From a virus, in the IMG/VR virus record IMGVR_UViG_3300025133_007463, positions 1 through 27,756 of that record: a DNA stretch of 27,756 nt; one strand, 5' to 3'. How positions within the stretch are numbered: the stretch's first letter is position 1; the number at the start of each line of letters is the position of its first letter. The position numbers and the translations under genes are program-made. A model generated the notes under the pieces. That model searched no databases. It was given only the letters and a program-made list of their open reading frames with translations, and was not told the origin of the DNA. This document shows, in pieces, positions 22,347 to 27,756 of this stretch.

Positions 22347-23207
22347 TTAGAACGTACTCATGAACGGAAGCTCTTCGAACTCATCTAGTAGCTCTCGTTT
22401 TAGGCTATCAATCTCGGCCCTACCCTCTTCCCTAAGCAATTGACCGTCTAGTTTCGCCCCACCACCAGGACCGGGTAGAACGTCATACTTGCTTCGAACA
22501 GCTCCTAGAATAAGCTTAGACGTAGCTAAAGCATACCTTTGGATCCAGTTTCGATAGGCTGGGTGGATAGTGTCGGAGTTTAACCCTCTATATATACAAA
22601 CTACAGGGTCAGGGGTTTGTGAGGGAAACGGAGCTAATTGTAAATATTTATTATCTATTACATCAAAAGTTCCTTCCTGACTTAGAATCTTTCGGATCTG
22701 CTCAATATGTGATTGTAACATATAGAACTCACCGACACTAAAATCAGAAAACAAGAAATTATCTTGGAAATACTTAATGAAGAAGTCAAACTCTAGTGTA
22801 TTAGATTGTGCTTGAATAGTTAATAAACTCTTTTTATAAACTACATACTCTAGATTATCTAGAACATATCTAGGTAGTTCATATAAGTTCTCACCAGCAG
22901 AGGCATCAAAAACCATCATTTGCTGGGTCCATAACGGGGCGTGATATGAGAAAGTAGTTACAGCCTCATCCATCGCTGTTTTTAATTGAAAGTCGGTTAG
23001 CTCTACTCTTACTGTAGGGTAACCTAACATAGATAATACATACGCTCTAACAGTCTCTTCAAACTTATTAAAGGATATATTGTCTGCTAAAGTAGTCTCA
23101 CCTAGAGAAGAGGTAATCTGACCATTAAGTTCTGCGTCACCGGCTACTCTACCTTTATATTCCGTAAAGGAATCGCCATAATTACTTAGATTCGGTTTGC
23201 TTGGCAT
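22347..23207 (-). CDS. Neck/head-completion protein, gp13-like
   Basis: The 286-residue protein has the pattern of the conserved structural protein placed after the capsid gene in many T4-like marine phages: VELTDFQLKTAMDEAVTTFS at 68-87, IEQIRKILSQEGTFDVIDNK at 168-187, NWIQRYALATSKLILGAVRS at 220-239 and LPGPGGGAKLDGQLL near 244-258. T4 gp13 (about 309 residues) occupies the equivalent position. It likely sits in the neck under the portal. It overlaps the 62-codon gene by 26 bp, so translation is probably coupled; AGGAAG lies about 13 bases before the ATG. Which named neck protein it equals needs structural comparison. Confidence 0.62.
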   Translation of the reverse strand: MPSKPNLSNYGDSFTEYKGRVAGDAELNGQITSSLGETTLADNISFNKFEETVRAYVLSMLGYPTVRVELTDFQLKTAMDEAVTTFSYHAPLWTQQMMVFDASAGENLYELPRYVLDNLEYVVYKKSLLTIQAQSNTLEFDFFIKYFQDNFLFSDFSVGEFYMLQSHIEQIRKILSQEGTFDVIDNKYLQLAPFPSQTPDPVVCIYRGLNSDTIHPAYRNWIQRYALATSKLILGAVRSKYDVLPGPGGGAKLDGQLLREEGRAEIDSLKRELLDEFEELPFMSTF

Positions 23208-23370
23208 TTTTCTTAGGTCTTCCTGGTTTTGGAGAAATCTTGTTTAAATACTTATAATTTAGAACCTCATCAGTCTCCACTATTTGATTAGGGCGAACTT
23301 CTACAATTATCCCGTCGATAAATAATAACATTGGGAACTTAGAAGTGCATTTGTATAAATATTTACTCAT
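23182..23370 (-). CDS. Small hypothetical protein (62 aa) opening the neck operon
   Basis: Not recognised. KFPMLLFIDGIIVEVRPNQIVETDE reads as beta-strands with a P-x-Q turn, and the C-terminus is basic (KPGRPKKNAKQTE). It is the first gene after the capsid terminator and overlaps the gp13-like gene by 26 bp. Its strand pattern and length recall the 58-aa protein before the sheath gene, but similarity is too weak to call them paralogues. TATAGA lies 11 bases before the ATG (TATAGAAATTCTACAAGATG), a possible weak promoter element; no clear Shine-Dalgarno. Confidence 0.68.
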   Translation of the reverse strand: MSKYLYKCTSKFPMLLFIDGIIVEVRPNQIVETDEVLNYKYLNKISPKPGRPKKNAKQTESK

Positions 23371-23390
23371 CTTGTAGAATTTCTATAAAA

Positions 23391-23428
23391 TAAAAAAGGA
23401 GGATGGTGGTTATTCCCACCATCCTCCT
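23391..23428 (-). terminator. Strong rho-independent terminator after the major capsid gene
   Basis: Perfect 13-bp stem AGGAGGATGGTGG (23397-23409) and CCACCATCCTCCT (23416-23428) with a 6-base loop. Reading the minus strand the hairpin is followed by TTTTTTATTTTAT. It lies 22 bp beyond the capsid stop codon and separates head genes from neck and tail genes. The strongest terminator in the window. Confidence 0.93.
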
Positions 23429-23449
23429 AGATCACTCTAAGCTATTGGT

Positions 23450-24937
23450 TTAGCCTAGTTCGTTGTTGGTAGCGTTCTTACCGAACGGATCACTAAGGAA
23501 CGTAGCGGTAGGACCTACAACTCTAATTACACGGTAGAATCTAGACGCAGGAGTAATTTCCGCCTTACCGTAACGGGTAAGGATACCTTTTCTTGGTTGG
23601 AAAGTAGCCGGGTCATGAATCAACGGTAGCTCTTGGAGAGGAATATACGGAGCGTATACGTATCCAGCATCCATCGGCGTTGAGCCTTTATATCCTACAA
23701 GGATTTCGTCTAGCGGGTACATCGGATCAATATATAGATCGTACTTACCAGCAAACTTACCTTTGTATTCAATAGAAGTGTTACCCATGTTAGTCGGCTT
23801 GTCAGGAGCAGCAATACCACCCTCTAACTTAGCAGCAGACTCTAGCATGGAACCAATTAGCGGTGACGTAAGCAACCAAGTACCAGGACCACGCATAGTA
23901 GTACGGTAGATATCTTGTGAAGCTTGGTTAATCAAGGCTAAAAGGTTAGCATAGACATGACCTTGGTGCTGTGGGGCACTAGGCAGAGCTGAACTGGAGA
24001 AGTCAATAACATAAATGTTAGTGTCGGTTCCAGCAGGGTTTGTAGTACCAGCATTGGCAAAGTCATATAGGTATTGAGCAGGAACGAATCCAGTACCATC
24101 ATCACCAAAGTTGTTTGCACTATCTTGGTCTAGGTAATCTCTATTCCAACCACCAACAGTACCACTTATATCATAAGCAATACCACGAAGGTCTTCAATA
24201 AGTTCACGGTCAATTTCTAAGCTTAGTTCTTTTGAAAGTAGATCGGTTAGTTCACTTTCTAGGCTTAAGTCATGATAGGCTTTTAGGTCTTGAGCCGCTT
24301 CGATGGTCCATAGGGCTCTCATCTTACGGGTCCTTGCTTCTACAGCTTGGTTCTCAATGTGGAAGTTGATTTCCGGAATACCAGTTCCAGACATCGCTTC
24401 ACCAGCACTAACATTAACACCTAAAATAGATGTACTGTCAGGCCAAGCAGCAATTTGACCGCCCATAGTACCGGACGCTGATCCAGTACCTTCATCAGTT
24501 AGTACATCAGAAGTATCAAACGGAGCGTCTGAATCTAACTCAATGTTATCACCAGCAGCATCACCGATAGCACTAGCAGTTAAATTACGATAGGTAAGGT
24601 TATACTTACTGTATACGGTTTGTGCATCTGTGCCAGAAACTCTATCATGGCCGATGTAGAAAATCTGGGAGACAGGTCCGTTCATTGGCTGAACACCACA
24701 GATTTTGTTTGCAAGAAGTTCGGGATATACTCTTCGAACAATAGGGAAAGCGAATTTTTGGAAGGTGCCTAGCTTACCAACGGTCGTCGCAGCGTCTTCA
24801 TCTACTCTAGTAGCTTTGAAAGCAGCCGCTTGGTTTTCCATTAGTTGAGCAGTTACCGTCTTAGTCCAATCGTCCTCAATTCCTTCGAGTACTGCGCCCC
24901 ATTTAGTTAGTAGGGCTTCGTTATTGGCATAGTCCAT
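23450..24937 (-). CDS. Major capsid protein (T4 gp23-like, HK97 fold)
   Basis: Main shell protein of the head, processed by the gp21-like protease. The 495 residues are near T4 gp23 (521). Signature blocks: FPIVRRVYPELLANKICGVQ at 64-83 with PMNGPVSQIFYI, later the helix with KMRALWTIEAAQDLKAYHDL, LSKELSLEIDRELI, GPGTWLLTSPLIGSMLES and the C-terminal PASRFYRVIRVVGP. The ATG has no Shine-Dalgarno sequence; instead TATAAT (24947-24942) sits 4 bases upstream, suggesting a dedicated promoter for this very highly needed protein. Preceded by the scaffold gene (19-bp gap), followed by a strong terminator, so it can be made as a separate short transcript. Confidence 0.96.
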   Translation of the reverse strand: MDYANNEALLTKWGAVLEGIEDDWTKTVTAQLMENQAAAFKATRVDEDAATTVGKLGTFQKFAFPIVRRVYPELLANKICGVQPMNGPVSQIFYIGHDRVSGTDAQTVYSKYNLTYRNLTASAIGDAAGDNIELDSDAPFDTSDVLTDEGTGSASGTMGGQIAAWPDSTSILGVNVSAGEAMSGTGIPEINFHIENQAVEARTRKMRALWTIEAAQDLKAYHDLSLESELTDLLSKELSLEIDRELIEDLRGIAYDISGTVGGWNRDYLDQDSANNFGDDGTGFVPAQYLYDFANAGTTNPAGTDTNIYVIDFSSSALPSAPQHQGHVYANLLALINQASQDIYRTTMRGPGTWLLTSPLIGSMLESAAKLEGGIAAPDKPTNMGNTSIEYKGKFAGKYDLYIDPMYPLDEILVGYKGSTPMDAGYVYAPYIPLQELPLIHDPATFQPRKGILTRYGKAEITPASRFYRVIRVVGPTATFLSDPFGKNATNNELG

Positions 24938-24947
24938 TTTAATTATA
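24935..24947 (-). promoter_or_regulatory. TATAAT-N4-ATG start of the major capsid gene
   Basis: On the minus strand AAATATAATTAAAATG spans the 19-bp gap between the scaffold stop and the capsid ATG. The -10-like element is 4 bases from the ATG, against 5 at the other sites, and no purine-rich ribosome-binding site is present. Transcription beginning 5-7 bases after TATAAT would start within or at the ATG. Inference from spacing. Confidence 0.45.
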
Positions 24948-24956
24948 TTTTAGTAA

Positions 24957-25583
24957 CTACGAATTGTGAGGCATTAGTCGCATAACCTCAGGTGTTAGAA
25001 GCTCATTTAATTCGTGAGGAGCTTCTTCAGGTTCTCTATCAGAATCTTCGGTTAGTACCAAAGCTTGTTCTGAAGAGTGGAATGGTTCAACATCATTTTG
25101 AGCTTCTTGTAATGATTCCTCTAAAAGACTTTTTTCTTCGTTAATATCTTCTAGAGTACTTTCAACAACTTTAACTCTTTTGGCTAATGAAGTAGCAGTA
25201 TCATATAGCTTACTGTTCGTTTCTAGCGCCTTAGCTAATTCTTCACTTAATAGCTCAACTTCTTCCGTTAGTTCTGTATTTGTAGTCATAACAGTACTTA
25301 CTTTAGAGTCAGCATCTTGTTCAGAAATATCTATGGCAAGAATAGAACGTACTTCTTCAAAAAGTCTAGCATTGTAAAAAGTCTCATTTTCAGCTTCTAG
25401 TTCCTTCATGGCTTGCTCTTTAATAGCATCCATCTTCATTCTAAGGAACGCAGATACTTTAGCATTTAATGATGTTACTTCTTTATCTACCTGTTCTTGG
25501 ATAGTATCCTGAACAAGACCCGCTATTTGATCTAGCGTTTCTTCAGTCAACCCTTCAGGTAGTAGTTCTGCAATTTTTTTCAT
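24957..25583 (-). CDS. Prohead scaffold/core protein (T4 gp22-like)
   Basis: Assembly scaffold that shapes the prohead and is then degraded by the protease. 208 residues, rich in Glu, Leu, Ala and Lys with almost continuous predicted coiled coil (for example TELTEEVELLSEELAKALET and VVESTLEDINEEKSLLEESL). N-terminal MKKIAELLPEGLTEETLDQI is typical of T4-like phage scaffolds; the LPEG sequence could be a site for the Glu-specific prohead protease. It lies directly between protease and capsid genes, the 21-22-23 order of T4. T4 gp22 is about 269 residues. Confidence 0.87.
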   Translation of the reverse strand: MKKIAELLPEGLTEETLDQIAGLVQDTIQEQVDKEVTSLNAKVSAFLRMKMDAIKEQAMKELEAENETFYNARLFEEVRSILAIDISEQDADSKVSTVMTTNTELTEEVELLSEELAKALETNSKLYDTATSLAKRVKVVESTLEDINEEKSLLEESLQEAQNDVEPFHSSEQALVLTEDSDREPEEAPHELNELLTPEVMRLMPHNS

Positions 25584-25624
25584 AGCAATGTGTTCTCATT
25601 TTATATGTATAACCCCATAAAGGA

Positions 25625-25630
25625 ATTATA
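25625..25630 (-). promoter_or_regulatory. TATAAT in the protease-scaffold gap
   Basis: The 55-bp gap between protease and scaffold genes contains TTTCTATAATTCC on the minus strand, ending 41 bases before the scaffold ATG. It would give a leader of about 35 bases for the scaffold mRNA. A second AT-rich block (CATATAAAATG) lies nearer the ATG. No good Shine-Dalgarno site is present. Weak evidence; AT-rich background makes chance matches likely. Confidence 0.3.
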
Positions 25631-25638
25631 GAAAATTT

Positions 25639-26676
25639 TTATTTTTTTCTTTTATGTTTTGCTCTTAGTCTATTAAGCAAAGCCTTTTGTCTTTTCTTTC
25701 TTTTGCTAGGAGAATCGACAGTCCTTTTACTTTTAAACTGATCTACTTCTCCGTCAAAAGCTTCATAATCAGAGGGAGTAAGAACATGTTGTGTTTCACT
25801 TGACCTAAATTTTCTAGAATGTAAGGTAGTGTCTGGTTCACTTGTTGAATCTTTTGGAAAATCTTTTTTAAAACTTTTTCCAGAAGGTTCTGAATACTTA
25901 GCTGATGATCTAGACTGCCTTCCTTCATAAACTACTAATTTAGTTTCAAGTAGTTCTTTTAATTGTTCTTTAATACTCATTTGTTTTCCTAAACCTTCTT
26001 GAATACATTCAGTAATAGATTTACCTTTATCAATAGACTTATTATAAGCATCTACATCAAAAGATACATCTTCCTCACCGGGAGTTAATTTTTCCTTTAA
26101 TAGATGAATTAGCAATTGCTCCTCTTTTACCTGGGCAATAGAGGTTTGTACAATAGCAGTAATTTCGGTAGATTCGGTTAGCCCTGGGAAGGCTCCTTTA
26201 GTTGAAGGGTCAGCTACGAGATCAAAACAAACTAGTTTATAATCTTCGTTTACTTGTGACTTACCTTCGTCAATAGGAGTTAAGGTTCCTAAACCTCTAG
26301 AAGAAATACCTAATGATACTCCTCCTTTGATTAGATCCTGAGCGACCTTACCTGCTGGGGTGTTAAGAAGGACAGCTTCACCAATTACATCATTACCTTT
26401 CATTTCAAGGGATGTGATTTTATGTGAAACATTCATTAACTTTACAGCATTATACTCTGGGTGGTCTAGCTCCCCAAGGAATCTGTTCTCATTGATGGAT
26501 TCTTGAACTTTAGTTACCTCACGCTCAAGAATAGCCTTAGGATAAATTCTTTTATTGTTATTCTCTTCTTCGGCTTTTTGGAAAATACCTTTAATCTTCA
26601 TCATACCATCAGCTTTAGATTCTGATAGTACTTGAAGGTTTTGGATAACAAACGTATCTGTAATTCTATTAGTCAT
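25639..26676 (-). CDS. Prohead core protease (T4 gp21-like serine protease) with basic C-terminal extension
   Basis: Cleaves capsid, scaffold and core proteins during head maturation. The first 190 residues contain the family blocks: NNNKRIYPKAIL at 39-50, FLGELDHPEYN at 67-76 (catalytic His72), NVSHKI, GEAVLLNTPAGKVAQDLI, GGVSLGISSRGLG at 118-130 (catalytic Ser at 125/126), and CFDLVADPSTKGAF. Residues from about 235 are an extra Ser/Lys/Arg-rich, probably disordered tail ending KRQKALLNRLRAKHKRKK. T4 gp21 is 212 residues, so the tail accounts for the 345-residue length; it may bind DNA or the scaffold, or be trimmed. Start overlaps the upstream stop (TAATG). Confidence 0.92.
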   Translation of the reverse strand: MTNRITDTFVIQNLQVLSESKADGMMKIKGIFQKAEEENNNKRIYPKAILEREVTKVQESINENRFLGELDHPEYNAVKLMNVSHKITSLEMKGNDVIGEAVLLNTPAGKVAQDLIKGGVSLGISSRGLGTLTPIDEGKSQVNEDYKLVCFDLVADPSTKGAFPGLTESTEITAIVQTSIAQVKEEQLLIHLLKEKLTPGEEDVSFDVDAYNKSIDKGKSITECIQEGLGKQMSIKEQLKELLETKLVVYEGRQSRSSAKYSEPSGKSFKKDFPKDSTSEPDTTLHSRKFRSSETQHVLTPSDYEAFDGEVDQFKSKRTVDSPSKRKKRQKALLNRLRAKHKRKK

Positions 26677-27746
26677 TAGTATTCTTCTTGTCTTCTTCTT
26701 ATAGCTCTTCTATGAGCTAATCTATGCCTTACATCATTACCACTTGAAGCAGCTAGTCCTTTCTTAAAATCAAACATTCTATCCCTTTTCCCTCTCTCCT
26801 GAGCAATTTGTTGTGGGGTACGAGGCTCATCACCTGTAGGCCCAAGATCTCCATCACCTTTCATTGGAGCTAATTTGCCTTTCTTATTTCTGTAGAAATT
26901 ATCTAAATTATTTTGTTTAATTTGGGCTACTGCTTTTGCTCTCTCTTGTTTCGCGATTTTAGGATTAAGTCTTCCGAAAGCTGCTCTTCTAGCCGCCCTT
27001 TGTCTAGAAATTCTAGCAAGCCTACCTCCTAAAGCAGTTTCAGGGGACTCTTCTCCTCTATCAGCAACAGGAATATCAGGGTGTTTAGGCCCCATATCTC
27101 TTTGGGCTATTGCGGCTTTAGCGTTTCTATTTACAGCCCTTATACCTCTAAATACATTAGCTCTAGATACTCCAGACTCCCTCTTAACTCTTCCAGTACC
27201 TATTTCTCGTCTACCGGATTCATCACCTTTTTTAGTGTTTACACTATAATCAGCATTAGGAGAAGATGGAGGAGTAGGTAAAATTTCAGATGGAACAACA
27301 CTATTAGGATCCAATTTCATAATTTTCTTCTCTTGGTCTATAGTATCTCTAAAGTGTTTTCCTCTATCAGCAGCATCTTTATGGTCTTGACTACCAAAAT
27401 ATCTATCACTATTAGCTCTATAGTTAGCTTCAATATCTGGCAAAGCTTTTTGCGCTCTTTTCTCTATATCAGCATCGCTAGGATCGATTCCTAAATCCCT
27501 ATACATTTTAGCAAAATCAGCACTTTTTCTAAGGTTTTTTAAGTCGGCTTCTCTAGTGGTTTTTCCTGCTTTTGCCTTTGCTAAAGCTCTCTTTTGAGCT
27601 ACTTTAGCCCTAAGCTCTTTTATTCTTTTAGATTGTTCAGGTGTAGGAGTGTTTGAGGGGGTTTTACCTCTTAATCTATCAAATCTAGCCTTTTCCTCAT
27701 CACTTAGTTCAGGGTTAGGAATGTAATCACCATAAGAAGGCTTCAT
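26676..27746 (-). CDS. Basic hypothetical head protein (at least 356 aa), possibly a prohead core protein
   Basis: Unrecognised; very rich in Arg, Lys and Ala (for example AKVAQKRALAKAKAGKTTRE, RISRQRAARRAAFGRLNPK, HRLAHRRAIRRRQ) with Pro/Ser linkers, so largely disordered or helical and DNA-binding in character. It lies immediately before the gp21-like gene, the place where T4 has the small prohead core genes 67 and 68. Its cleavage by the protease during maturation would be expected by analogy. The ATG at 27746 is the first in view, but the frame stays open to the window end (preceding codons Asp, Pro, Ser), so the true start may lie outside. Confidence 0.72.
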   Translation of the reverse strand: MKPSYGDYIPNPELSDEEKARFDRLRGKTPSNTPTPEQSKRIKELRAKVAQKRALAKAKAGKTTREADLKNLRKSADFAKMYRDLGIDPSDADIEKRAQKALPDIEANYRANSDRYFGSQDHKDAADRGKHFRDTIDQEKKIMKLDPNSVVPSEILPTPPSSPNADYSVNTKKGDESGRREIGTGRVKRESGVSRANVFRGIRAVNRNAKAAIAQRDMGPKHPDIPVADRGEESPETALGGRLARISRQRAARRAAFGRLNPKIAKQERAKAVAQIKQNNLDNFYRNKKGKLAPMKGDGDLGPTGDEPRTPQQIAQERGKRDRMFDFKKGLAASSGNDVRHRLAHRRAIRRRQEEY

Positions 27747-27756
27747 AGAGGGATCT

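Noticed and set aside
1-27756. CRISPR arrays, insertion sequences, integrase or attachment sites
   Set aside because: No regularly spaced direct repeats, no transposase or integrase motifs in any frame, no long terminal inverted repeats.

Overview
The window is part of a tailed bacteriophage genome with a contractile tail (myovirus). Its virion genes follow the T4 order: prohead protease (gp21-like), scaffold (gp22-like), major capsid protein (gp23-like), two neck proteins (gp13- and gp14-like), a tail-completion protein, sheath (gp18-like) and tube (gp19-like). The DNA is AT-rich, genes are tightly packed with many 1-14 bp overlaps, and I saw no tRNA, rRNA, CRISPR array, insertion sequence or integrase. 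The host cannot be named from this sequence. Relationship to T4-like phages is by gene content and order, and most proteins look distant from T4 itself.

Layout. Almost everything is on the minus strand, so transcription runs from high to low coordinates. Positions 27746-23450 carry the head assembly genes, ending in a strong 13-bp-stem terminator (23391-23428). Positions 23370-13733 carry neck and tail genes, including a 1591-residue fusion protein, and end in a second terminator (13671-13707). A 913-residue protein of unknown role fills 13661-10920. Around 9.5-11 kb lies a small regulatory and recombination island. It has the only two plus-strand genes, a minimal T4 gp55-like sigma factor and a PD-(D/E)xK nuclease. 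Between them are two small minus-strand genes, one with a thioredoxin-like fold lacking CxxC and one unrecognised. Positions 9481-1 form a long replication and nucleotide operon: UDG-like/3'-5' exonuclease, a 92-residue ORF, family A DNA polymerase, ThyX, a run of tiny (partly zinc-binding) proteins, SbcD/gp47-like, a DNA methyltransferase, SbcC/gp46-like, and a B12-dependent (class II) ribonucleotide reductase cut by the window start.

How it fits together. NrdJ and ThyX make DNA precursors; the split polymerase replicates; SbcCD and the resolvase-like nuclease serve recombination; the sigma factor probably switches on the virion genes. Several transcription-unit starts show TATNAT placed 4-5 bases before the ATG, including both strands of one divergent intergenic region. 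This suggests a phage-specific promoter class giving leaderless or near-leaderless mRNAs, possibly read by the sigma factor encoded here.

Most notable: (i) that promoter/start signature; (ii) a family A polymerase gene broken inside its exonuclease domain by a 92-codon ORF; (iii) a tail-completion protein fused to an A-B-A-B array of Ig-like repeats and a large W/Y-rich C-terminal region; (iv) a histone-H1-like Lys-rich protein among the neck genes; (v) two supported small genes below 60 codons (49 and 58 aa).
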